Shown here: positions 1 through 6,555 of the stretch, piece by piece
Numbering within the stretch: the first letter of the stretch is position 1
How the letters are laid out: each line of letters opens with the position of its first letter
Assembly (NCBI GenBank): GCA_000402075.1
Contig: ARWO01000018.1
Coordinates: forward strand, 1 to 12,192
Direction of reading: 5' to 3'
Length of the DNA: 12,192 nucleotides
Source of the DNA: Thaumarchaeota archaeon SCGC AAA007-O23
GTDB lineage: Archaea; Thermoproteota; Nitrososphaeria; Nitrososphaerales; Nitrosopumilaceae
Translations under genes and position numbers: made by a program
Notes under the pieces: model-generated
Told to the model about the DNA's origin: nothing
Databases searched by the model: none
Seen by the model: the letters and a program-made list of their open reading frames with translations, nothing else

Positions 1-447
1 TAATGTCTTTTGGATTTTAAAATTTTGGGTATTTTATCCCGGCTTTTTTTAGTAGATAGTATTGATTTTTTTATTGTTACGCTCCTCAGCCTGAAATAGT
101 GCTCTATTACCAAATATTGGGACTTTCAGTGAATTTTCAATCACATTGTAACCAAGATATGCGGTCAAGGATCGATGTGGAACAATTATTGTATTAGTAT
201 CCCTTAACATTTTTTGATTTTTTGTTGATGACATTTCATTAAATTTTTTTAAGATCTTAATTTCGTCGGCAATTCTATCAAATCGTTGATAAGGTGTTTC
301 TCTGCCTTTCTGGCAAAAAACAATCGTGTCTAATCCTTCATCCTTTGCACCATCCATTATTTCTAGTGCAGAATGGCTTCCAAGAACTGCGATTCTAAGA
401 TCATCATAACCGTTAACAATTTTTTGAATCTCAGGTCTTCTAATCAC
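1..447 (-). pseudogene. purP: FAICAR synthetase PurP, N-terminal part, frame broken and running off the window
   Basis: PurP uses formate and ATP to formylate AICAR to FAICAR in archaeal purine synthesis. The open frame (447 down to 49, GTG start) gives 132 residues with the family's N-terminal pre-ATP-grasp domain: AVLGSHSALEIMDGAKDEG near residue 20, KGRETPYQRF near 47, IVPHRSLTAYLGYNVIENS near 87, and PIFGNRALFQAEE. Known PurPs are about 340-360 residues, so the ATP-grasp part is missing from this frame. At an A7 tract (minus-strand bases 72-66) the frame is lost. Reading one base back gives NQYYLLKKAGIKYPKF, which fits the family's continuation into the ATP-grasp domain, then a TAA at 19-17, then NPKDI in the same frame. 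At least two lesions therefore lie within 60 bases. The start has no in-frame ATG nearby, and an ATG one base upstream is out of frame. A TATA-like CATATTATG (475-467) fits a leaderless GTG start. The identity is firm; whether the break is biological or a sequence error is open. Confidence 0.85.
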
Positions 448-517
448 ATTTTAATTATATTGTAGCCATAATATGAAGTTGAGTATATTTTTAGCCAACA
501 CATTTCTAAAATATAAC

Positions 518-640
518 ATGAATATTGAAATGATTCTTGTAGGATTGATTTTATTTTCAGGTATGGCTGCTGCCGGAGTAAAAATTTGGCTTAACAAGCG
601 TAAAGAAAAAGAAACAGACATGCTCGATTCTAATATTTAA
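518..640 (+). CDS. 40-residue single-pass membrane microprotein, unknown function
   Basis: This small frame encodes 40 residues: a short N-terminus (MNIE), one hydrophobic segment of about 16 residues (MILVGLILFSGMAAAG), then a cationic, charged tail (KIWLNKRKEKE) ending LDSNI. The pattern suggests a small membrane protein with its charged tail in the cytoplasm. An in-frame ATG at 473 would add 15 residues. I prefer 518 because a TATA-like GTATATTTTT lies at 482-491, suiting a transcript that starts at or just before 518, and because that element would sit inside the longer reading. The gene lies between divergent purP and ubiX, 47 bases before ubiX. I recognise no family, and the coding call rests on composition and promoter position only. 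Confidence 0.5.
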   Translation: MNIEMILVGLILFSGMAAAGVKIWLNKRKEKETDMLDSNI

Positions 641-687
641 TCGCTTATTACATATTCATTAAAATTATCTGATATTCAAGTGAATGT

Positions 688-1248
688 ATGAAATTAGTGG
701 TTGGAATAACTGGCAGTACTGGTGTTATTTATGGAATTAGATTACTTGAGATACTCAAAAATTTAAACATTGAAACCCATCTGATAATGTCGGAATGGGC
801 TCAAAAATGCATTTCAATGGAAACTGATCATGATATTAATTATGTAAAATCTCTTGCCACAGAAAATTCTGATGAGGCTAATATGGCGGCAAATATTTCA
901 AGTGGAACACACAAGATTGACGGAATGATAATAATTCCATGTAGTATGAAAACATTGTCTAGTGTTGCAAATGGGTATGACGAGACGTTGGTTGCACGTG
1001 CAGCTGGTGTAACATTAAAGGAGTCACGTAAATTAATTCTTGTAGTACGTGAAACGCCGTTAACTGCTATTAATTTAGAAAACATGTTAAAGTTAGCACG
1101 ACTGGGTGTTGTAATACTTCCACCGGTTACAGAATTTTATACAAAGCCTAAAGGAATTGATGATATGATAAATCATATTGTAGGTAAATGTTTAGACCAG
1201 TTTGATATTGAACATGATCTTTTTACTAGATGGGGTTCAAAAAATTAA
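688..1248 (+). CDS. ubiX: UbiX-family flavin prenyltransferase
   Basis: UbiX transfers a dimethylallyl group to reduced FMN, making prenylated FMN, the cofactor of UbiD-type decarboxylases. The 186-residue protein has the usual family length and Rossmann-like flavodoxin fold signatures. These are the N-terminal FMN loop GITGSTG (residues 6-12; GASG is commoner, so the second position is Ser-Thr here), the IIPCSMKTLSSVANGYDE segment around Cys85-Ser86, and the strongly conserved RKLILVVRETPL followed by LENMLKLARLG and PPVTEFY. The C-terminus ends in the typical VGKCLDQFDIEHDLFTRWG. The ATG at 688 fits the family N-terminus exactly. No ubiD partner is in the window, so the decarboxylase served is unknown. 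The gene converges on tatA with only 10 bases between stops. Confidence 0.93.
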   Translation: MKLVVGITGSTGVIYGIRLLEILKNLNIETHLIMSEWAQKCISMETDHDINYVKSLATENSDEANMAANISSGTHKIDGMIIIPCSMKTLSSVANGYDETLVARAAGVTLKESRKLILVVRETPLTAINLENMLKLARLGVVILPPVTEFYTKPKGIDDMINHIVGKCLDQFDIEHDLFTRWGSKN

Positions 1249-1258
1249 AATTATGTAG

Positions 1259-1444
1259 TTAAGACGTTTCGTTATTCTTTTTTTCCTTGAAATCTTTCAA
1301 TTCATTATCGCCTTCAATTTCACCCTTTCTGTATTCAGATTTTGCCTTACCAAACGTCTTTGCAAGCTTAGGGATTTTTGCGGCACCAAAGATTAAGACA
1401 CCAATTACAACCACAAGTATTACCAGTTCCATTCCACCAAGCAT
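1259..1444 (-). CDS. tatA: Twin-arginine translocase subunit TatA
   Basis: TatA oligomers form the protein-conducting element of the Tat system, which exports folded proteins carrying twin-arginine signals. The 61-residue product has the family layout: a very short N-terminus, one hydrophobic helix (ELVILVVVIGVLIFGAAK, about residues 6-23), the hinge-like FGAAKIPKLAKTFGKAKSEYRKG giving an amphipathic helix, and an acidic/basic polar tail. The FGxxKxPxLAxxxGxAxxEf signature is clear. It lies 26 bases after tatC on the same strand, so the two are probably co-transcribed. A second Met at residue 5 could also start the protein; the difference is only four residues. TatA versus TatE cannot be told apart, but only one copy is present here. 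Confidence 0.92.
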   Translation of the reverse strand: MLGGMELVILVVVIGVLIFGAAKIPKLAKTFGKAKSEYRKGEIEGDNELKDFKEKKNNETS

Positions 1445-1470
1445 TTGATCTCACTTTCTAAATTACAAAT

Positions 1471-2262
1471 TTAAGTCTTCACTGTTTGTTTTTCTTTACG
1501 CTCTACTAGAATCATACCTGTTAGATATAATCCAATCATTGGGCCAGCTATAAACCACATTGTTACACCACTACCATCAGGTGTTACTAGTGCACCAAAA
1601 ATTACAATGACAATAATTGCATATCGTATGTTTTTTCGCCAAAATTTTGCATCAGTCATACCAGTCTGGCTAATAGCATACATAATCACTGGTAATTGAA
1701 ATGATAATCCAAATGCTAATAGAAATTGTAATACAAATGTGACAAAATCCATTATATTCAAAAATGTAACAAGACCTGATGAGGCACCGTATTTGTATAA
1801 AAATTCTAACATGAATGGTATTACAACAAAATACGCGAATAGACAGCCAGAAACAAAAAGACCCATGATAGGGGCAGTAATTGTTCTTCCAACGTTTATC
1901 TCATTTTCTTTTAATGCAGGTTTTAGAAAGCTTACAATTTCTCTAATAATTACTGGTGTGCCAGCAACAAGACCAACTAGTCCAGCAATATAGATTTGCG
2001 CAAAAAATGCTTGGCCTGGTGCAGTTTGTATTAATTGTACACCTTCTGGTACCAAATTAATCTCGAAATAGTTAGTAAGTTGTGCAGCAATGTTGTCAAG
2101 TGGTTCTGGAGTGGGATAATAGAATGTAATATCGTTGTATGTCATAGTTTCAAGGTGGAATGTCATTAAAAATATAGCAATTATACCAACTACAATTACT
2201 ATTCGTAAGACTCGTGTTCTAAGTTCGTTTAAATGCACATAAATTTCATCTAGCTCTGACAT
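1471..2262 (-). CDS. tatC: Twin-arginine translocase subunit TatC
   Basis: TatC is the polytopic receptor that binds the twin-arginine signal peptide and recruits TatA. The 263-residue protein shows the N-terminal cytoplasmic signature EIYVHLNELRTRVLR (residues 6-20) and six hydrophobic stretches near residues 18-37, 90-110, 130-155, 168-192, 212-226 and 233-252. Family landmarks are the PVIIREIVSFLKPALKENE loop, FQLPVIMY in the fourth helix and the ALVTPDGSG loop before the last helix. The first external loop (about residues 38-88) is rather long. It starts 30 bases after the upstream 154-residue gene and is followed by tatA. There is no strong ribosome-binding site. The length and motif set indicate an intact protein. 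Confidence 0.95.
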   Translation of the reverse strand: MSELDEIYVHLNELRTRVLRIVIVVGIIAIFLMTFHLETMTYNDITFYYPTPEPLDNIAAQLTNYFEINLVPEGVQLIQTAPGQAFFAQIYIAGLVGLVAGTPVIIREIVSFLKPALKENEINVGRTITAPIMGLFVSGCLFAYFVVIPFMLEFLYKYGASSGLVTFLNIMDFVTFVLQFLLAFGLSFQLPVIMYAISQTGMTDAKFWRKNIRYAIIVIVIFGALVTPDGSGVTMWFIAGPMIGLYLTGMILVERKEKQTVKT

Positions 2263-2292
2263 CTTAACTCTCTACATGTTTTTCATTATTAA

Positions 2293-2757
2293 TTATTTAC
2301 CAGGAATAGGAAGAAGCTTAGAACTAGGATAACCCCACTCTGTTAGATTATCTTGTGTAACATCACTCAATTCAATTGATATGGCAGATTCAGTATTGAA
2401 TTTTGCATCACACTCCTCTGCTAATTCCCCAATCTCTTTACCAGTATAGATCTCTTTTGAATTTTTGAGGAATATTCTGTCATCCTTTTCTACTACTTCA
2501 CCTCCAAATCGGTTTTTAAGAAATTTTGTTATATCTGGTAATTCATTTCTATCAATATTGTTATGATAGTAAACAATTCCATTTATCGTTTCATAATTGT
2601 ATGGTGTTCCATTACGGTACAAAAATATGCCAATGAACTTTGCATCACTTTCAGGTTTTCTCACACCCTTAATTTCCCAATTAAGAATTTTTTCCACATC
2701 ATGTGTTAATTTTTTAGCATCATCACTGGTTAGTTTCCAATATCTAAACCGAGTCAT
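2293..2757 (-). CDS. Hypothetical soluble protein upstream of tatC
   Basis: I do not recognise the family. The 154-residue product has no signal peptide or membrane segment. It is rich in charged residues and looks like a mixed alpha/beta cytosolic protein. Notable parts are the N-terminal FRYWKLTSDDAKKLTHDVEKIL, a central segment with IGIFLYRNGTPYNYET and GIVYYHNN, and an acidic second half ending SSKLLPIPGK. It has a single Cys (about residue 115). It is the first gene of a same-strand run with tatC (30 bases apart) and tatA, so it may share their transcript, but nothing in the sequence ties it to Tat function. It is divergent from the small basic gene at 2838. The long clean frame supports a real gene. 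Confidence 0.75.
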   Translation of the reverse strand: MTRFRYWKLTSDDAKKLTHDVEKILNWEIKGVRKPESDAKFIGIFLYRNGTPYNYETINGIVYYHNNIDRNELPDITKFLKNRFGGEVVEKDDRIFLKNSKEIYTGKEIGELAEECDAKFNTESAISIELSDVTQDNLTEWGYPSSKLLPIPGK

Positions 2758-2837
2758 GTAACCAATTTCATATCAACCATTACTAATACATTTTTGTTGA
2801 TGTATAGGTTCAAAAACTAGTTATCTGGAATTTTAGT

Positions 2838-2912
2838 ATGGCATCTAAGAAACAAAGGAAGGCTAGACAGTATAAAAGAAAAAAAGGTAGGTCTAGAAGC
2901 CGTTCGGCATGA
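2838..2912 (+). CDS. 24-residue, extremely basic microprotein
   Basis: This frame encodes 24 residues, of which about half are Lys or Arg, running from MASKKQRKARQYKRKKG into an RSRSRS tail. No acidic residue is present. Size and charge recall tiny ribosomal or nucleic-acid-binding peptides such as eL41, but the sequence does not match eL41 as I know it (no Trp or Met-Arg-Arg pattern), so that is analogy only. A TATA-like TGTATAGG at 2801-2808 lies 30-37 bases upstream. The gene sits alone between a divergent hypothetical gene and purS, 49 bases before purS. Very short frames can arise by chance, but the composition is unusual in so A+T-rich a region, with clustered AGA, AGG, AGC and CGT codons. 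Confidence 0.5.
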   Translation: MASKKQRKARQYKRKKGRSRSRSA

Positions 2913-2931
2913 TATTTTATTACGGCAGTAC

Positions 2932-2941
2932 ACATATTATG
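2932..2941 (+). promoter_or_regulatory. TATA-like box for purS
   Basis: ACATATTATG is centred about 26 bases before the purS ATG, the archaeal TATA position for a transcript starting at the start codon. No ribosome-binding site precedes purS, which agrees with leaderless expression and with purS having its own promoter rather than sharing the purQLF one. Confidence 0.45.
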
Positions 2942-2961
2942 TTTTGACTTGAAGTTTCATC

Positions 2962-3222
2962 ATGTCAACGTATGTTGTACATGTGATAATCGAAAATAAA
3001 CCTAATATCAGTGATCCAGAGGGTGACACAATTTTGAATGATTTAGTATTAAAAAGTAAAAATTCTTCAATAAAAAAAATCCGTGTTGGAAAAATACTAA
3101 AATTTATGATAGAAGCAAGTGACAAAAAAAAGGCAGAAAAAACTGTTGAGAATATTTGCCAAGAATTAAGGATATTTAATCCGCTTGTAAGTAATATCGT
3201 AATCGAAACTAAAACAAACTAG
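2962..3222 (+). CDS. purS: FGAM synthase subunit PurS
   Basis: PurS is the small dimeric subunit that bridges PurQ (glutaminase) and PurL (synthetase) in the three-part phosphoribosylformylglycinamidine synthase used by archaea and Gram-positive bacteria. The 86-residue product has the family's length and beta-alpha-beta pattern. An opening strand YVVHVIIENKPNISDPEGDTI is followed by the helix NDLVLKSKN, the strand IKKIRVGKILKFMIEASD, the helix KKKAEKTVENICQELRI and the end IFNPLVSNIVIET. PurS is commonly placed directly upstream of purQ. Here a minus-strand CBS gene lies between them, so purS needs its own promoter (see 2932-2941). Its TAG stop lies in the palindrome CTAG, whose other strand supplies the stop of the CBS gene. 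Confidence 0.92.
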   Translation: MSTYVVHVIIENKPNISDPEGDTILNDLVLKSKNSSIKKIRVGKILKFMIEASDKKKAEKTVENICQELRIFNPLVSNIVIETKTN

Positions 3223-3635
3223 TTTTTCTGAATATTCTGTATTGTTTTATCTACTAATAATTTGTCTCTAAGAAATCCAGTTAAATCGGTTTGTGTGATA
3301 ACACCAACTAGCTTGTTATCATCTAGGATAACCAACCTTCGTATATTACTATTAAGCATCTTTTGAATAGCATCCTCAAGTTCTGTTTCTGGTTCCACCC
3401 ATCTGAAGTTACTTGACATTATTTCAGAAATATTAACAGCTGATGCCTTTTTGTCATTTGCCGCTAATCTTTTAACAAAATCACTTTCAGATAAAACACC
3501 AACTGGAGAGTTGTCTTTCATTATCACTAGAAAACTAACATCTTTCTCAGAAATCAGGCGTGCAGCATCTAATGCAGTTTTATTATGTTCAATAGTTATA
3601 ACATTTTTTTCCATTATATCTCTAATTTGTGCCAT
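3219..3635 (-). CDS. Two-CBS-domain protein between purS and purQ
   Basis: The product is 138 residues and is little more than a CBS pair (Bateman module). CBS1 spans about residues 4-58 (IRDIMEKNVITIEHNKTALDAARLI ... VGVLSESDFV) and CBS2 about 70-122 (ISEIMSSNFRWVEPETELEDAIQKML ... VGVITQTDL). Such modules usually bind adenine nucleotides or S-adenosylmethionine and act as sensors; ligand and partner are not visible here. I start at the ATG at 3635, which begins MAQIRDIM as in related proteins. A longer frame from 3767 would run into purQ on the other strand. It is divergent from purQ across 75 bases and tail-to-tail with purS, whose stop it shares through CTAG. A minus-strand TATA-like TTTTTATTTTGG lies near 3653-3664. 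Confidence 0.85.
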   Translation of the reverse strand: MAQIRDIMEKNVITIEHNKTALDAARLISEKDVSFLVIMKDNSPVGVLSESDFVKRLAANDKKASAVNISEIMSSNFRWVEPETELEDAIQKMLNSNIRRLVILDDNKLVGVITQTDLTGFLRDKLLVDKTIQNIQKN

Positions 3636-3682
3636 GTTGGGCTTGATGTTTTCCAAAATAAAAACATGGTTATGTGTATCAA

Positions 3683-3690
3683 TTTTATAG
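3683..3690 (+). promoter_or_regulatory. TATA-like box of the purQLF operon
   Basis: TTTTATAG is centred about 24 bases before the purQ GTG start and is followed by an A/T-rich stretch with no ribosome-binding site. This suggests a leaderless operon transcript. It lies in the 75-base divergent region shared with the CBS gene. Confidence 0.45.
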
Positions 3691-3710
3691 GTGAAATAAT
3701 TAACATAATT

Positions 3711-4391
3711 GTGAAAGTCGGGGTAATAGTTTTTCCTGGCAGTAATTGTGACCGTGACATGTTTCATGTTTTATCTGACGTTTTTGATTTGAATACACAG
3801 TATTATTGGCATGAGAAAGGTTTACCGAATAACATTGATGCAGTTGTTTTACCTGGTGGATTTTCATATGGTGATAGATTGCGTGCAGGTGTGATAGCAG
3901 CACATAGTCCAGTAATTAATGATGTTAAAAAACTGGCCAATAAAGGAATTCCAATTTTAGGAGTTTGTAATGGATTTCAAATATTGGTTGAATCTAATTT
4001 ATTACCAGGAGTTTTGCTAAAAAATGAGTCACTAAATTTTATGTGTCAATGGACAAATTTAATTGTAAAAAATAACAAAACCCCGTTTACAAATAAGTTA
4101 CAATTGAATCAGAAAATACCAATACCAATTGCAAATGGTGAGGGACGATATTATGCTGATTCCCAATTAATGAATGATCTAAAAAAACACAATCAAATTG
4201 TTTTTGCATATGAAGATCATGTTAACGGTTCTATAGAACAAATTGCTGGTATATGTAATGAGGATGGTAATGTTGTTGGGATGATGCCGCATCCTGAGCG
4301 TGCGGCTGAAAAATTGATTAATCCACTAGATAACAAACCTTCATCATTAATTTTTGAATCGTTGATACATACATTGGGTGTTAAAAATTGA
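3711..4391 (+). CDS. purQ: FGAM synthase glutaminase subunit PurQ
   Basis: PurQ is the class I glutamine amidotransferase that releases ammonia from glutamine for PurL. From the GTG at 3711 it is 226 residues, normal for the family, and opens VKVGVIVFPGSNCDRD as PurQ proteins do. The frame is open upstream, but the extra residues are unlike PurQ and would cover the promoter. The catalytic triad is visible: nucleophile Cys86 in GIPILGVCNGFQIL, then His194 and Glu196 in GMMPHPERAAE. DAVVLPGGFSYGDRLRAG and ANGEGRYYAD are further PurQ signatures. Its TGA stop overlaps the TTG start of purL, implying coupled translation. It opens the operon purQ-purL-purF-Lrp-like. Confidence 0.95.
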   Translation: MKVGVIVFPGSNCDRDMFHVLSDVFDLNTQYYWHEKGLPNNIDAVVLPGGFSYGDRLRAGVIAAHSPVINDVKKLANKGIPILGVCNGFQILVESNLLPGVLLKNESLNFMCQWTNLIVKNNKTPFTNKLQLNQKIPIPIANGEGRYYADSQLMNDLKKHNQIVFAYEDHVNGSIEQIAGICNEDGNVVGMMPHPERAAEKLINPLDNKPSSLIFESLIHTLGVKN

Positions 4392-5542
4392 GTCTACAAA
4401 AACACGAAATTAAGCATATTCAAGATACAATTAAAAGAAAATTAACAAAAATGGAATTACAAATTATTGCAGCAGAATGGTCAGAGCATTGTTCATACAA
4501 GTCATCAAAAAAACATCTGAAGATGCTTCCAACTACAGGTAGAAGTGTAATACTTGAAAAGGGATATGATTCAGGTGTTTTAGACGTTGGTGATGGTTAT
4601 GTTGTTACTGTACATATTGAAAGTCATAATCATCCGTCAGCTGTTGAACCATTTGGTGGGGCAGCAACAGGCGTAGGCGGTGTTATTCGTGATATTTTGT
4701 CAGCTGGAACTCGACCTATTGCAATACTTGATGGATTACGTTTTGGCGATATTGAAAATGACATGCATGCACGTTGGCTTTTTAAAAACGCAGTTTCGGG
4801 AATTGCTGATTATGGAAATTGTTTAGGTATTCCAACTATTGGCGGTGAAGTTGAATTTGATAACTGTTACAAAGGATATGCGTTGGTTGATGTTGCTGCT
4901 ATAGGGTTTGGGAAAAAAAATATGCTGATAAAAAATCATGCAAGTAAAGGAGACTTGGTTGTTCTTATAGGCGGTTCTACAGGTCGTGATGGAATAGGTG
5001 GTTCACAATTTGCATCTGATTCTTTGGAAGGTGAGGATAGATCAGCAGTACAAATTCCTGATCCTTTCATTGAAAAATTAATCATAGAAACAATTCTTGA
5101 AGCAAGAAATGAAAAATGTATTAACGCAATGAAAGATTTGGGAGGTGGTGGATTATCATGTGCAGTTTCGGAAATTGCTGAAAGTTTAGAAATTGGAATT
5201 GAATTGGATGTTAATAATGTGCATACTAGAGAATCTGGATTGTTACCTGATGAAATAATGATTTCCGAATCGCAGGAAAGAATGTTAATAATTACAAGCA
5301 AGCAAAAATTATCAAAACTAAGGCAAATTTGTAACAAATTCAGAGTAACATGCTCAATAATTGGACATGTTAAGAATGATAAAATGATGCATGTAAAAAA
5401 GGCTAAGAAGACATTAGCTTTACTACCAGCGGAATTTGTTGCACGGGCACCATTACTTGATAGGAAAAAAACTAAACCAAAATATCTGTTACAAATTAAA
5501 AAAGAAAATATAGTAAAAAAACTTTGGATTATTCAAAAATAA
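4388..5542 (+). CDS. purL: FGAM synthase PurL, N-terminal half (frame ends early)
   Basis: PurL uses ATP and ammonia to turn FGAR into FGAM. This 384-residue frame holds the first AIRS-like N-terminal and C-terminal domains. Visible signatures are EWSEHCSYKSSKKH (30-43) with the conserved His34, HIESHNHPS (76-84) then the Gly-rich AVEPFGGAATGVGG, the loop LIGGSTGRDGIGGSQ (193-207), MKDLGGGGLSC (248-258) and DEIMISESQERM. It begins at a TTG overlapping the purQ stop, giving the family-like SLQKHEIKHIQ; the next in-frame ATG (residue 22) would cut into the conserved start. Small-type PurL is about 720 residues. Here the frame runs off after Lys378 into LWIIQK and stops, while the rest follows in the -1 frame at 5524. 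A -1 step at the A7 tract (5515-5521) would give a full protein of 722 residues. Confidence 0.93.
   Translation: MSLQKHEIKHIQDTIKRKLTKMELQIIAAEWSEHCSYKSSKKHLKMLPTTGRSVILEKGYDSGVLDVGDGYVVTVHIESHNHPSAVEPFGGAATGVGGVIRDILSAGTRPIAILDGLRFGDIENDMHARWLFKNAVSGIADYGNCLGIPTIGGEVEFDNCYKGYALVDVAAIGFGKKNMLIKNHASKGDLVVLIGGSTGRDGIGGSQFASDSLEGEDRSAVQIPDPFIEKLIIETILEARNEKCINAMKDLGGGGLSCAVSEIAESLEIGIELDVNNVHTRESGLLPDEIMISESQERMLIITSKQKLSKLRQICNKFRVTCSIIGHVKNDKMMHVKKAKKTLALLPAEFVARAPLLDRKKTKPKYLLQIKKENIVKKLWIIQK
5515..5522 (+). other. A7 tract / possible -1 slippery site in purL
   Basis: The seven A's are read in the upstream frame as A-AAA-AAA followed by C, the X-XXY-YYZ form of a -1 ribosomal slip site and also a tract on which RNA polymerase can stutter. 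Slipping back one base after Lys378 gives VKKT and then LDYSKIILKLL, which joins the two PurL halves without loss. Adding one A to the DNA would have the same effect. No strong downstream stimulatory structure is visible. The site is certain; its function is inference. Confidence 0.4.
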
Positions 5543-6555
5543 TTCTAAAATTATTATCTAGTCCAAACATCGCAAGTAAACACTGGGTTTTTCAGCAGTA
5601 TGATCATGAGGTTGGGATTAGAACTGTTGTAAAACCGGGTTTTGATGCATCTGTTTTAAGATTAGATAATGGAAAATTTCTTTCAGCAAAGATTGATGGT
5701 AATCCTAAACATTGTTATCTTGATCCTAGACAGGGTGCAATTGGTTGTTTTGAGGAAGCATGTAGAAATGTTGTTTGTACTGGCGCTAATCCAATTGGAA
5801 TGGTTGATCATCTTCAATTTGGTAATCCTGAGAATCCAGAAATATTTTGGACATTTATGGAATCACTTGAGGGATTGACTGAATATGCAAAATTTCTTAG
5901 GATACCATGTGTTGGCGGCAAAGTAAGTTTTTACAATGAAACTCCATCAGGTCCAATTAAACCAACTCCACTTATTGGTGTTTTAGGGATTAAAGACAAA
6001 ACTCCATTTTTGTCCGTCTCTCCAAATAATGATGATTGCTTGGTAGTTATTGGCGATACAAAGGACGAACTTGGCGGTTCTGAATATTTTGAGTATATTC
6101 ACAGATTTATTGGTGGAGTTTGTCCAAGAGTTGATTTTACGGATTCCAAAATTAACATGCTTGCAGTATTATCATTAATAAAAAATAAACTTGTTAAATC
6201 AGTGCATGATTGTTCAAAAGGCGGACTTTCTATAGCATTATCAGAACTTTCAATTTTTGGGAATATTGGATGTACTATTGATATTGAAAAAATACCATGT
6301 GAAAAAAATCTTAGTTTCGAGAAAATATTATTTTCGGAAAGTCATTCTCGTTATTTGTTAGTAATTGATAAAAAAAACATTGAGGAAATAAATCATATTC
6401 TTTCTAAGAAAAAAATCACATTTGCTGTTTTAGGAAAATTTTCTGGCGATCAAATAAATATTAAGCATGAATCAAAAAATCTAGTTAAATTTAGAATTGA
6501 TCTAGCACAAAAAAGGTATTTCAATGGGTTGGAGGGTTTATTGAAACATGGTTAA
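5524..6555 (+). CDS. purL: FGAM synthase PurL, C-terminal half (separate frame)
   Basis: This 343-residue frame holds the second AIRS-like repeat of PurL. Visible features are YDHEVGIRTVVKPGFDAS (from residue 26), DPRQGAIGCFEEACRNVVCTGANP (from 67), GMVDHLQFGNPENPE, the loop DELGGSEYFEY (181-191), VHDCSKGGLSIALSEL (227-242) and ILFSESHSRYLL. It overlaps the N-terminal half by 19 bases in the -1 frame. A TTG at 5524 could act as a start, but no ribosome-binding site precedes it, and the residues just before it in the joined reading (KKT) fit a continuous PurL. I therefore read it as the rest of one gene rather than an independent one. Its end overlaps purF by 8 bases. No internal stop or missing motif is seen, so this half is under apparent constraint. 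Confidence 0.9.
   Translation: MDYSKIILKLLSSPNIASKHWVFQQYDHEVGIRTVVKPGFDASVLRLDNGKFLSAKIDGNPKHCYLDPRQGAIGCFEEACRNVVCTGANPIGMVDHLQFGNPENPEIFWTFMESLEGLTEYAKFLRIPCVGGKVSFYNETPSGPIKPTPLIGVLGIKDKTPFLSVSPNNDDCLVVIGDTKDELGGSEYFEYIHRFIGGVCPRVDFTDSKINMLAVLSLIKNKLVKSVHDCSKGGLSIALSELSIFGNIGCTIDIEKIPCEKNLSFEKILFSESHSRYLLVIDKKNIEEINHILSKKKITFAVLGKFSGDQINIKHESKNLVKFRIDLAQKRYFNGLEGLLKHG

Noticed and set aside
840..1085. 81-residue minus-strand frame inside ubiX
   Set aside because: The opposite strand is fully explained by the conserved UbiX protein; no promoter or domain supports it.
2838..2912. eL41 ribosomal protein as identity of the basic microprotein
   Set aside because: Size and charge agree but the residue pattern does not match eL41, so only a general description is given.
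3585..3710. Longer N-terminus for purQ from an upstream ATG
   Set aside because: The extra residues are unlike PurQ, would overlap the CBS gene on the other strand and cover the TATA-like box; the GTG at 3711 gives the family N-terminus.
3636..3767. Longer N-terminus for the CBS protein
   Set aside because: It would run into purQ on the opposite strand, and the added residues show no domain; the Met at 3635 fits the CBS start.
5538..5555. AATAATT-4-AATTATT hairpin downstream of the purL A7 tract, as a frameshift stimulator
   Set aside because: It is all A-U, only 7 pairs, and starts about 16 bases after the slip site, farther than the usual 5-9. In DNA this A/T-rich such repeats are common.
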